Of a DNA stretch of 64,000 bases, positions 1-10,300 are shown one piece after another. Below the pieces are notes generated by a model. The model saw only the letters and a list, made by a program, of their open reading frames with translations, had not been told where the DNA came from and ran no database searches. The stretch comes from Cannabis sativa. Its lineage: Eukaryota > Streptophyta > Magnoliopsida > Rosales > Cannabaceae. Positions within the stretch are counted from its first letter, which is position 1; each line of letters begins with the position of its first letter. Both the position numbers and the translations under genes were made by a program. Where the stretch lies: positions 25,805,280 through 25,869,279 of the forward strand of contig NC_083605.1 of assembly GCF_029168945.1 (NCBI RefSeq). Direction: 5' to 3'.

Positions 1-87
1 GTTTTCCATAAACCTCGTTGATTAGCAACGAGCTGCACTACATGTTTAAAAATCACGTAATACGCCTATGTTAGTTAGGGTGTTACA
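1..87 (+). repeat. 3' end of a Ty3/gypsy LTR
   Basis: This matches the last part of the LTRs of elements A and E, including the hairpin CTCGTTGATTAGCAACGAG (14-32) and the terminal TGTTACA. The rest of the element lies left of the window. It ends exactly where minus-strand Copia LTR sequence begins, so it is probably an insertion into that LTR. Confidence 0.85.
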
Positions 88-480
88 TGATGTGTGCGGG
101 CACTACTCTATCACTCAAAGATTTCGAAATTTCAGAGAGGAAAAGAGAGAGAAAGTGGCGTGTAGAAAGGTTGCTGTGAAGGAAACTATGTGCAAAGTCA
201 TGAGTTTCCTGAAGCCAATACTTTCTATTTATAGAATGCCTTCTAGGTTTAGGTTAGAATTGTATGTAATTAAAATAATGAAAACTATAAATGGTAATTG
301 CTATGCGTAGTGGGCGGCCAAACAAGGGATATTGGGCCTCCCTTTGTAATTTTACCATTTTGTTATTTTTCATACTCATTTTCTCAAAAATGTCAATTTT
401 CCAATTTAACCATTTAAGTATCAATTCTAATTATTTAATAACTTAAAAATAATTATTAAATAATATTGCCATTTAATATA
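88..480 (-). repeat. Copia LTR H, piece 1 (minus strand)
   Basis: This is the reverse complement of part of the 1.9 kb LTR of Copia element C (compare about 20470-20890), with many substitutions. It includes the reversed TATA box at about 226-233. The LTR continues at 2742 after the inserted element. The open frame at 68-310 is a chance frame inside the LTR. Confidence 0.8.
472..480. repeat. 9-bp target-site duplication, left copy
   Basis: TTTAATATA here is repeated at 2742-2750. Joining the flanks with one copy gives a sequence that aligns with the uninterrupted Copia LTR near 20470 and 28700, so the duplication is supported by an empty-site comparison within the window. Confidence 0.75.
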
Positions 481-781
481 GAAATTTTTACATGAAAAAT
501 CCTTTTTACACACTTTATTACATAATTACCTTCACACGCCTATTACTACATTTATACTTACAAACTTATTTTTATTACACATTTACCACTTACTCATCAT
601 TCCATCCATCATCAATCAAATCCTACTCTCTTCCCTCTCTTTTTTCATTTTCTATCAATCAATCCATTATTTCACTCTCTTTTTTTCTTCTTTTCTTTTT
701 ATTTTTAATTTTATTTCAGTTTTTAATTTTTTATTTTTAATTTTATTTTCAGTTTTTTAATAATCATATTTTGTATGAACT

Positions 782-1151
782 TTGTTGGACACTGTTCCTT
801 ACGCGCGCGTGGCCGTATACAAGGTGTGCTGGAACTTCCTGGGCGGGCAGTGTTCTTCGGCGGATATACTCAAAGCCTTCGACGAGGCCATACACGACGG
901 AGTGGATGTGCTGTCGCTGTCGATTGGGTTTAAGATTCCCATGTTTTCCGATGTGGATGAACGAGATGGCATCGCAACGGGGTCGTTTCACGCTATGGCC
1001 AGAGGGATTACTGTCGTTTGTGGAGCTGGGAACGACGGGCCTTCAGCTCAGACTGTACAGAACACTGCTCCTTGGATTTTGACCGTGGCGGCAAGCTCTA
1101 TTGATCGAGCGTTTGTTAATTCTATTACTTTAGGAAACAATAAAACTTTAA
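782..1151 (+). pseudogene. Subtilisin-like serine protease (subtilase) gene fragment
   Basis: About 123 codons match the middle of the peptidase S8 domain of plant subtilases, with a resemblance to the SBT3 group. Visible motifs are VAVYKVCW, then [21 protein letters not shown], then AGNDGP, whose Asn is the oxyanion-hole residue of the family, then [14 protein letters not shown]. The catalytic Asp and His regions and the GTSM Ser region are absent, as are the signal peptide, prodomain, PA domain and Fn3-like C-terminus. Family members run about 700-800 residues, so this is a small piece. Similarity stops after the codons for GNNKTLM, at 1152 where GTACTA could be a relic splice donor. The segment is much richer in G+C than its surroundings and lies inside a putative transposon. 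It is best read as a captured fragment with no protease activity. Confidence 0.85.
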
Positions 1152-1644
1152 TGGTACTAATAATAACTCATGTTTATTTGTTTATATGTTTTCTAAGTTA
1201 ATTTAATTTGTTAGAGTAGCTATAGTAGAAGTATTTCATGTATAGATATTTATACAATTATGTAACTATGTGGATCAACTTTGAGAAGTATACCACGTGG
1301 CTCAGGAATATGGAATACGAATGGGAATGTAGTAACCATGTGAGAGTGTCAGATGATTCTCAAGAGGGTGATTCTATTGTGATGTGTTGGACTATTCAAC
1401 ATTTGACATATAACTAAACAGAGTTAACTTAGATTTGTATAACTACAACGAAAAGCTAACATAGTTATCTATCCTATAGTTACTTGTATGTATTTGGGGT
1501 TTAGTTTTGCTTAGTTAAGTGTTATGAATAACCTGGTCATGATGAGCTTTGCATATGTATTTGGGGTTTATATCATCAATGGGTAACAATGAGATTTATC
1601 ATGGATGTTGATGTTCAAAGAGTTTTTCCTGTATTTTAGTTTGT
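1152..1644. other. AT-rich interior of the inserted element, intron-like
   Basis: No gene is recognised. The sequence directly follows the possible relic donor at 1152 and may be captured subtilase intron. One stretch at about 1269-1412 stays open for 48 codons on the plus strand, but I recognise no family in it. Confidence 0.4.
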
Positions 1645-2221
1645 ATACAGTTGTTTTGTAGTTTTATTATAGTTTTGCTACTTGCATATGTTATTTCACT
1701 ATAAAATTCATATGCAACTATTTGCACAAAACTTACTATGTATAACTACTATTTCTTAGTCCCCATCAAATTAAATTCTTGCATAATATATAAACTATCA
1801 TAAAACGATAATGCAACTATAAGGCAACTATTTGCACTTGCATACAGTTGTTTTGTAGTTTTATTATAGTTTTGTTACTTGCATATGTTATTTCACTATA
1901 AAATTAATATGCAACTATTTGCACAAAACTTACTATGTATAACTACTATTTCTTAGTCCCCATCAAATTAAATTCTTGCATAATATATAAACTATCATAA
2001 AACGATAATGCAACTATAAGGCAACTATTTGCACTTGCATACAGTTATTTTGTAGTTTTATTATAGTTTTGCTACTTGCATATGTTATTTCACTATAAAA
2101 TTAATATGCAACTATTTGCACAAAACTTACTATGTATAACTACTATTTCTTAGTCCCCATCAAATTAAATTCTTGCAGAATATATAAACTATCATAAAAC
2201 GATAATGCAACTATAAGGCAA
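1645..2221. repeat. Tandem repeat, 197-bp period, about 3 copies
   Basis: Copies begin at 1645, 1842 and 2039 at the shared ATACAGTTRTTTTGTAG; the third ends early, near 2221. The copies are almost identical, so the amplification is recent relative to the host LTR. No coding potential is seen. The following stretch 2222-2741 holds no recognisable gene. Confidence 0.9.
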
Positions 2222-2741
2222 CCAAAACAAAAAATGAATCAAAATGCAACTGTATATAACGTAGATGTATTATTCATGAGGTTTTTTTTAAAAATTTTCA
2301 CATCATACATTGTTTTGGATTTAGTGGGAGCTCCAGATCTGTTTGTTACAGATCTACATTTCATGAATATAGATTTCGATATTAGTGGGAGTTATTTTGA
2401 TCGAATAAAATAGAAAACAAATGTGTAATTTCAGTTTCTTCACAGTTTTTCTGATTTTTTTTTCGTCATTTTCAGTTTAGATCATTGCAGGTATTCTTTT
2501 CCAGTTGATTTTGCCAGAATTAATAGTTGTATTTTTCTCGTTTTGGTTTCATTTTGGTTGCTTTGCGGTTTTGAAACGAGCGCGTATTTTCATCTTCATG
2601 GTTCGCTCTGAACAGCTGAAGGCTTAGTGCATGTGGTATTTTTGTAAATATTTGTATGTGGACTGTATAAATGTTTAATGGGCCGGCCCAAAGTATTTTT
2701 GTAATTTTTTTTCCTTTTTTGTATTTTTTTGTTTTTTTCCC

Positions 2742-3345
2742 TTTAATATATTTATTAATTTAGACATGTAAAGTCTCTTAATTAATAAATAAACCTAGAA
2801 TCTCTTTCCTTTACAATTTTGCCCTTGCTTAGTGAAAATTCATAAAGTAGACATAGTCTAACTTTAGAATTTTAATTAATTAATTAAAATCAATTAACTG
2901 AGTCTTACAAGCAGTATGGTCTCAACTAGTATGAGGACCATGGGTCTATATAACCGAGCTTCCAATAAGTTGAACCGAATTTACCAACTAAATTCCCTAA
3001 CTTATTAATTCCTTATTGAATCCACACTAAGAACTTAGAATTGCACTCTCAGTCATATAGAACGCTCTATATGTTCTATGATGTAGACAGGTCATTAGTT
3101 ATCCATTGTTATAATCCTAATGTGATCAATGACCCTCTAATAGATGATCTACATTGAATAGGCACTAAATTACCGTTACACCTTCAATGTATTTTATCCT
3201 TAAAACACTTAGCTCCGTATAAATGATATTTCAACAAAGTGAAATGAGATCTCCACCATTTCTCTCTATTTAGCCAAACTCGAAGGATATCATCGTTTCA
3301 CTTCTAAATTCTTATAGAAGTTATAGATTCTATATTTATGGTAGC
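2742..3345 (-). repeat. Copia LTR H, piece 2 (minus strand)
   Basis: This continues LTR H after the inserted element. It aligns in reverse with about 19860-20470 of element C, including ACCATGGGTCTATATAACCG. It begins with the second copy of the 9-bp duplication (2742-2750) and is interrupted at 3345 by Ty3 element A, resuming at 12839. Confidence 0.85.
3341..3345. repeat. 5-bp target-site duplication of element A, left
   Basis: GTAGC precedes the LTR start and recurs at 12834-12838 after the 3' LTR. Five bases is the standard Ty3 duplication size. Confidence 0.9.
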
Positions 3346-3837
3346 TGTAAAGACCGCTTGGTTTAATTTGGAAATTAGCAGTTAATTATGACTTAATTAT
3401 GAAAATTATTTATAGATATTTAAATAATTATTTATGTTGTTATTTTAGAATTCAGAATGCATTTCATGTCATATAGTGAAATTTCATAATTTTGCATTTT
3501 CGGTGCCCGGCAATATGGAACTCGGTGTTTGGCTCAGTAGAATCACAACTTAGCATGTTAGTGTTGTGGGACAGTTTATTAGACATTGAGAATGTTGGGA
3601 TCGGTCAGGAATTTAGGATTTCCAAAAATACCCCTTTAGTACCCTTTATGTTATTTTAGTGTGGAGGGGCAAAATAGTCATTTTGTCCCATTGTGGTTTT
3701 GTCCTTTAGTGGGTTATATTAATCTTAATTATGTGTTTTTATTCATTAATCTTGGCTGATGGTATTTTGATAAATCAATTTTTATAACCCTTATTTTATC
3801 AAAAATCAAGAATAGAGCAAATTGCTTTTTCCTCTCA

Positions 3838-3840
<3 letters not shown>

Positions 3841-3908
<68 letters not shown>
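3841..3908. repeat. (CT)34 microsatellite in the 5' LTR
   Basis: An uninterrupted CT run. The matching place in the 3' LTR (about 11079-11090) has only about six CT units, so the expansion happened after insertion or the sister LTR contracted. Confidence 0.98.
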
Positions 3909-3910
<2 letters not shown>

Positions 3911-4487
3911 AGGTTTGCTTGGGGCTGCTAGGGCTGAGGTTTTTGTTTTGTAATTCTTGCTAATTCAACTAGTTGGTAGTGATCCTAAGCTAAGGTAAGG
4001 TTCTTGAACTTGTTCTTGGTATTTTCTTGAGTTTTTAAGGAAAAAGATGATGATTTGCATGCTTAATTTTGGAGTGTGGTTGCTGCTGTGTTTGTGTGTT
4101 AATTTTAGAAGTTTAATCATGTTTATTTGAGTAGATTAGAGCTTGTTATGATGCATGTTACTTGCTTTGGTTCAAGCTTGAAATTTTTTACTCAAAACTG
4201 TGATTTTTAAAGTGAAATGATGAAATCTGTTGATGTACTTGTTGTAGATGTTTCCTGTTGTTTTCAGAGTTTAATTCAGGTTGTGATGCATGTAGGTGAG
4301 CTTTAGCCAAGTTTGAGTTTTGAACTCAAAGCATGGAGCTCACATGGTGATTTTTGATTCTATGTTTTCTGGGCTGTGTTATTTCTTTAGAAATGTTTAT
4401 TGGGGTATTTAGAATAGGTCTGGAGAGTTTTGCATGGGTTGGGATCGAATTGAGTGAGATATGAATTTTTGAGTGTCTCCTGCACTA

Positions 4488-4596
4488 AACTGGAATTCCG
4501 GTTCAGTGAAGACTGCAGCATCCGGTCTACCGGATGGGGCTTCCAGGAATTCGCAGAACCGGAATTCCGGTTGTACAACCGGTCTACCGGTTGGGG
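4488..4596. repeat. Cluster of CCGGAATTCCGG and CCGGTCTACCGG palindromes
   Basis: Perfect or near-perfect inverted repeats follow one another, including AACCGGAATTCCGGTT at 4557-4572 and CCGGTCTACCGG-type motifs. Homologous clusters occur in every long LTR of this family in the window (11692-11798, 17484-17575, 34921-35012, 46770-46864). Confidence 0.85.
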
Positions 4597-4922
4597 AAAA
4601 ATTTTGAACTCTAGTTCTTACAATTTTTTATGTTGTTTAGGGTATTGCCATGCTTTTTATCAATAGGGAAACTTCTAGTTTCTAATTAAGTCCCCGGGAA
4701 GGGATTTAGTGTATCACATATCAGTGTTGTGATTGTTATGGTTTAGGAGCCTGCAAATCGCCGTTTAGTTCGTTCCACTCAGGTTGACTGGCACACCTGA
4801 ATTTAGAATCGAGGTAAGATTAGTATAACAGTATGCATATGTATTACATGTTTAGCGTGCATGTTAGGAAGCCTGTTAGATTACATTAGATATGTATGTT
4901 GGCTTCGTACCATCCGACTGTG

Positions 4923-5218
4923 TCACATCGGTAAGGCTAGAGTATGACTAGCAGCTGGAGTATGACCAGTGTACCGAGTATAGGCTGACACTGTATCACA
5001 TCGGTAAGGCTAGAGTATGACTAGCAGCTGGAGTATCACCAGTGTACCAAGTATAGGCTGATACTATGGTTGGTGGTACTGTACTGTTTGACCGTATCAC
5101 ATCGGTAAGGCTAGAGTATGACCAGTGTACCGAGTATAGGCTGATATTGTAACACATCGGTAAGGCTAGAGTATGACTAGCAGCTGGAGTATGACCAGTG
5201 TACCGAAAATAGGCTGTT
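4923..5218. repeat. LTR minisatellite, about 73-bp unit, 4 copies
   Basis: Units start with TCACATCGGTAAGGCTAGAG at 4923, 4996, 5097 and 5152. One unit carries an insert and one lacks an internal segment. The 3' LTR has three units at the same place. Confidence 0.9.
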
Positions 5219-5655
5219 ACTTTGTCAAAAGTACCGTCGTACGAACGTTCGGGACTCAGTATCGTGTGGGACACAGCAATTAGGGTTATGGTCAGGGTTA
5301 TAGGTGTCTGATCATAACCCGAGATTTACGTATGATTATGATTTATTCTTTTCTTACTGAGTTTTGTCGACTCACAGTGCTATGTTTATGTGTAGGTAAG
5401 GGCAAGGCCAAGGCTAAGCAACCATGAGGACGAGCCGATGAAGATTGTACATGTCGGGGCAGTTAGGCCTGGAGCGTACGATCCTCGGGACAACAGCGCT
5501 TTTGTAGTTAGTCGCTGGGCGATAAGTATTTTAAAATTAGACAGTAAACTTTTTATAAAGTATTTTATAAATGGGATCCCAAAGTATTTTGTATGAATTA
5601 TTATATAAGTTTAATTAAAAGCAAAATTTTTTAATTAATCACGATTTCCATAAAC

Positions 5656-5674
5656 CTCGTTGATTAGCAACGAG
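5656..5674 (+). other. Conserved LTR hairpin near the 3' end
   Basis: CTCGTTG and CAACGAG form a 7-bp stem around ATTAG. The same hairpin is at 14-32, 12760-12778, 14180-14198, 47927-47945 and 61427-61445, and on the other strand at 16450-16468. At 33869-33887 one arm is mutated. Confidence 0.8.
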
Positions 5675-5732
5675 CTGCACAGTACGTTTGAAAATCACGT
5701 AATACGCCTATGCTAGTTAGGGTGTTACAATT

Positions 5733-5744
5733 TGGTATCAGAGC
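5733..5744 (+). promoter_or_regulatory. Primer binding site (initiator Met tRNA), element A
   Basis: TGGTATCAGAGC starts four bases after the 5' LTR. It is the standard plant primer site for minus-strand synthesis, complementary to the 3' end of initiator Met tRNA. The untranslated leader runs from here to 6005. Confidence 0.95.
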
Positions 5745-6005
5745 CGTCAGGTTGTCTTCCGAAGATCGTCACGACATGTACAATCATCATCAGCAGTTAG
5801 CTCGTTCTACGGTACAGTAAGCTTTTATTGCTTTAGTAGTTTATTTAATTATTATGAAATAAGAAAAGTCTAATAGGAAGCATGTTAGTAGCCTGATAGT
5901 AGAATAGGCGCATGTTTTTAATTTTCAAATTAAGCTACATTAGTAAGCTCTCGTTGATCATGACCTGATATGCCAACTCTTGGTTTCGCAGGCTGTTCAG
6001 ACTAG

Positions 6006-7311
6006 ATGGACGCCAGGCAAAATACCAGTAGTCAGGGCAACTCGGTGGGGCAAATCAAGGTCAGGGAGCTCATTTTCCCCCAAATGTTAGGGGCCGAGGT
6101 AGAGGTCCCAGGGGCAGGGCTCGTGGTCGGGATGATGTTAACCCGCCACAGGCTGCCCAAGCCAATCAGGAAGCCCAGAATTGGGAAATTAGGTTTGCTG
6201 AAATGCAAGCCAGAATAGAGGAGCAAGATAATGAGATTCAGAGATTGAGACAGCAGGGTGCTCCTGCAGTGTCTAGGCCAGAAGTTCCAGGGGCACCTGC
6301 CCCTGTTGTCCAGGCCGAACCAGTAGTAACGGTGAATAGAATGGAACCCCTGTATGAAAGGTTTTGCAAGCAGGCACCTTCGGTTTTTCTGGGAGGTCTG
6401 GATTTCATGAAAGCCGAGCAGTGGCTAACAGTGATTACGAGGATATTGAATTTTATGGGTGTCACCGGAAATGACAGGGTGGTATGTGCCACCTTTCAAT
6501 TTCAAGAGGATGCGTTGGTCTGGTGGGACATGGTGTCCCAGATACATGATGTCACTACGATGACCTGGGAAAAGTTTCAGGAACTTTTTAACGCAAAGTA
6601 CTACAATGAGGCCGTCAGAAGTGCTAAGAGGAAAGAGTTCACCCATGTCACCCAAAAGGAAAACATGAGTGTGACAGAATACACAACGCGGTTTGATCGG
6701 TTGGCAAGGTTGGCCTCGAGAATCGTGCCAACCGACTTGAGTAAAAAGGAAAAGTATTTGGATGGATTAAATGTGAAGATCAAGCATGACCTGATGATTA
6801 CTACAGACGACAAGACCACCTATGCTTCGATGGTGGAAAAAGCACTACGAGCTGAGGGCGCAGTTGGATGTATGTCGGAGTCAGTTAGGACTCCAGTGAG
6901 TGGCGGGGCTCCTACCCCTCCTGCATCAGGCTTTAGCAGGGGAGGTAGTGGCTCTGCCATGGATCAGAAGAGGAAAGCATCCACTGGAACTGGTGGCTCG
7001 GGGCAGAACAAGAGGTTCCTGGGGGAACCAGAGTCGAGGCGGTCGTCAGGGTAGTGCTGAGACCTGTTTTTCATACCCAGAGTGCCCCAATTTTAAAAGG
7101 TACCATCTGGGTGAGTGCAGAGGTCAGGGGTGCTTTCAGTGTGGCATGTCCGGACACTACAAGAGGGATTGTCCCCAGCTCAGAATAGAAGCACCAAGGG
7201 CTCCGGCTAGACCCACTCCAGCTAGGGTGTTCGCCATTACGCAGGCTGATGCAGAAGCCAACCCTTTAGTGGTCACAGGTCAACTCTCAGTTAACAACTC
7301 ATTTTAATCAG
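6006..7311 (+). pseudogene. gag: Ty3 gag of element A, frameshifted
   Basis: The gag polyprotein would form the retrotransposon particle. The start is ATG at 6006, equal to the start of the intact frame in element B. The reading frame is lost by a small indel near 6050, resumes around 6203 with the retrotransposon gag domain (LVWWDMV, FQELFNAKYYNEAV), and is lost again near 7020. A zinc knuckle C-X2-C-X4-H-X4-C is preserved at about 7131-7172 in a third frame. Homology to B shows that one protein has been split. Confidence 0.9.
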
Positions 7312-10300
7312 TATTGTTTGATTATGGGGCCACACATTCTTATGTGGCAGCCATAATCTTTAGTAAATTGGATAGACCATATGATAGTTACGAATCAGGG
7401 TTTGGAACCCTATTACCTGGCGGAGAGTTAGTTATCTCCAAAAGGTGGATTAGGTCTATGCCGATCAGAATTGACGGTAGAGAGTTAACTGCTAACCTAA
7501 TGGAAATGAGCTTAGTAGATTTTGATATTATTCTAGGAATGGATTTTCTATCTAAATACTCAGCAAATATTGATTGCAAGAGGAAGATGGTAATCTTCCA
7601 ACCGGAAAGTGAAGAACCGTTTGTTTTTGTCGGTTCAGTTCGGGGATCTCGGATCCCAGTGATTTCGGCCCTGTCAGCTAGGGAACTACTATGTGGCGGC
7701 TGTTTAGGGTTTCTGGCCGTGGTGATGGACACCACTCGGCCAGATACCATTCGGCCAAAGGACATCAAGGTGGTTCGGGAATTGCTAGATGTTTTTCCCG
7801 AAGAACTTCCGGGTTTACCATCTCAGCGGGAGATTGATTTTGTTATTGATTTGGCACCCGGAGTGGAACCGGTCTCCAAGGCTCAGTATAGAATGGCTCC
7901 AGCTGAGCTTAAAGAATTAAAGATTCAGCTTCAAGGGTTACTTGACATAGGGTTTATTCGGCCTAGTGTGTCACCCTGGGGAGCTCCGGTATTATTCGTC
8001 AAGAAGAAAGATGGATCTATGAGAATGTGTATCGACTATCGAGAGCTAAACAAGCTAATAGTGAAGAATAAATATCCACTACCTAGGATCGATGATCTTT
8101 TTGATCAACTTCAGGGGAAGACGGTCTTCTCCAAGATTAATCTCCGATCCGGTTATCATCAGTTGAAAATCTAAGAGGAGGACATTCCAAAGACGGCTTT
8201 CCGTACTAAGTATGGACATTACGAATTCTTGGTTATGTTGTTTGGACTAACCAATGCTCCTGTAGCATTTATGGATTTGATGAATAGAGTATTCAAGGAT
8301 TTCCTTGATATCTGTGTAATTATGTTTATCGACGACATCCTTGTGTACTCTCAATCAGAAGAGGAGCACAAGTTTCACCTTCAGATGGTTCTACAACGGC
8401 TTCGGGAACACAAGCTTTATGCCAAATTCAAGAATCCGTCAGGGATTGGCCAAGACCGAAGACTGTGACAGAAATTAGAAGCTTTTTGGGTTTAGCCGGT
8501 TATTATCGTGGGTTCGTGGAAGGGTTTTCTAAGATCTCAACACCCTTAACCAAACTTACGAAGAAGAATCAGCGGTTTGTGTGGTCAGATAAATGCGAAG
8601 CTAGTTTTCAGAAGCTTAAATAGAGGTTGATTACAGCTCCAGTGCTAGCTTTGCCTTCAGACAAAGAGAAGTTTGTGGTTTATTGCGATGTATCCAGACA
8701 GGGTCTGGGGTGTGTACTGATGCAAGCCGATAGGGTTATCGCTTATGCTTCCCGTCAGTTAAAAGATTATGAACAGCGATACCCGACTCATGACCTAGAG
8801 TTGGCCGCCGTGGTTTTTGCTTTGAAGATCTGGCGGCATTACCTTTACGGAGAAAGGTGTGAAATCTATACTGACAATAAAAGTCTCAAATATTTCTTTA
8901 CTCAGAAAGATTTGAATATGAGACAGAGGCGTTGGTTGAAGTTAGTGAAAGATTATGACTGTGAGATTCTCTATCACCCCGGGAAGGCCGATGCCCTGAG
9001 CAGGAAGGGTCCCAAGCAGGTGGCTAGCATGATTTAGAGCTCACCTCAGTTAGCAGAGGACATGGTCAGATCCAGCATTGAGTTTGTGGTAGGCCAGCTT
9101 CACAACTTGACGCTGCAATCTGATCAGTTAGAAAGAATTAAAGTCGCTCAGATGACTGATCCAGAGTTAGTAAAAATCAGAGATGAGGTTTCGGCTGGTC
9201 AAGCCAGGGATTTTTCACTGTCGGACAATGGGATGCTGTTGTATAAAACTAGGGTTTGTGTTCCGGATAGTGTGGAACTCAAGAATGAAATCTTTGAAGA
9301 GGCTCATTCTACCCCTTATTCCCTGCATCCCGGCACCACCAAGATGTACCAGGATCTTAAACCGTACTTCTGGTGGAGCGGTATTAAGAAGAATTTGGTA
9401 GAATTCGTATCGAGGTGCCTAACGTGTCAGCAGATTAAGGCTGAACATCAGAGACCAGCTGGGTTGTTGCAGCCTTTAACCTTACCTGAATGGAAGTGGG
9501 AGGATATCACAATGGACTTCGTGGTTGGGTTACCTAGAACCACAGGTTTGTTCGATTCCATCTGGGTTGTGGTGGATCGATTCACGAAGTCTGCTCATTT
9601 TCTGCCTGTTAGAAAAACCTATTAAGTAAACCAATTGGCAGAATTGTACGTTAAAGAGATAGTAAGACTTCACGGGGTACCGAAGTCTACAGTTTCGGAT
9701 AGCGATCCGAAGTTCACCTCCAAGTTTTGGCAGAGTTTGCAACGAGCAATTGGTACAAAACTAAAATTCAGTACAGCATTCCATCCTCAGACAGATGGGC
9801 AGTCCGAAAGGACGATTCAGACATTGGAGGACATGTTACGAGCCTGTGTTATGGACTTTGAAGGCTCTTGGAGTAAATATCTACCGTTGATAGAATTTTC
9901 TTACAGCAACAGTTACCAGAGTACGATAGGGATGACTCCCTATGAACTGTTATACGGTAGAAAGTGTAGATCTCCCATTCATTGGGATGAGACAGGGGAG
10001 AGAAAGTACCTAGGTCCAGAGTTAGTGCAACGGACCAATGAGGCAATTGAGAAAATTAAAGCTAGAATGCTTGCCTCTCAGAGTAGACAGAAAAGTTATG
10101 CAGATCCGAAACGCAGAGATGTTGAGTTCCAAGTGGGGCACCATGTGTTTTTATGGGTGTCTCCAATGAAGGGGATTAAACATTTCGGGAAAAGAGGCAA
10201 GTTATGCCCTAGGTTTACAGGACCTTTCGAGATTCTCGAGAAGGTTGGTCAAGTGGCATACCGGTTGGCATTGCCTCCAGCTCTTTCTGTAGTTCACAAC

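Larger units (their letters stand above)
481..2741. mobile_element. Probable Mutator-like (Pack-MULE-type) element carrying a subtilase fragment
   Basis: A 2261-bp segment interrupts Copia LTR H and is bounded by 9-bp direct repeats, the size typical of Mutator-like elements. The left end begins GAAATTTTTACATG. The right end, read inward on the other strand, begins with GGGAAAAAAAC and then A-rich sequence. The ends share only weak A-rich similarity, so a long terminal inverted repeat is absent and this would be a non-TIR type. Inside are a T/C-rich leader (481-770), a GC-richer subtilase fragment (782-1151), a three-copy 197-bp repeat (1645-2221) and an AT-rich tail with GGGCCGGCCC near 2680. 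No transposase is present, so movement would have needed an enzyme supplied in trans. A Helitron is disfavoured by the target duplication. Confidence 0.6.
3346..5729 (+). repeat. 5' LTR of element A
   Basis: The LTR starts TGTAAAGACC and ends TGTTACA (2384 bp). It is longer than the 3' LTR because of an expanded CT tract (3841-3908) and an extra minisatellite unit. It also holds a palindrome cluster and, near the 3' end, a conserved hairpin. The open frames inside the LTR are chance products of the repeats. Confidence 0.93.

Noticed and set aside
492..740. 82-codon plus-strand frame rich in Phe, Leu, Ser and Tyr
   Set aside because: It lies in a T/C-rich low-complexity leader; the composition alone explains the frame and no domain is visible.
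3346..5729. LTR frames at 4387-4666 and 4996-5274 as genes
   Set aside because: They overlap the palindrome cluster and the minisatellite and have no counterpart preserved in the other LTRs.
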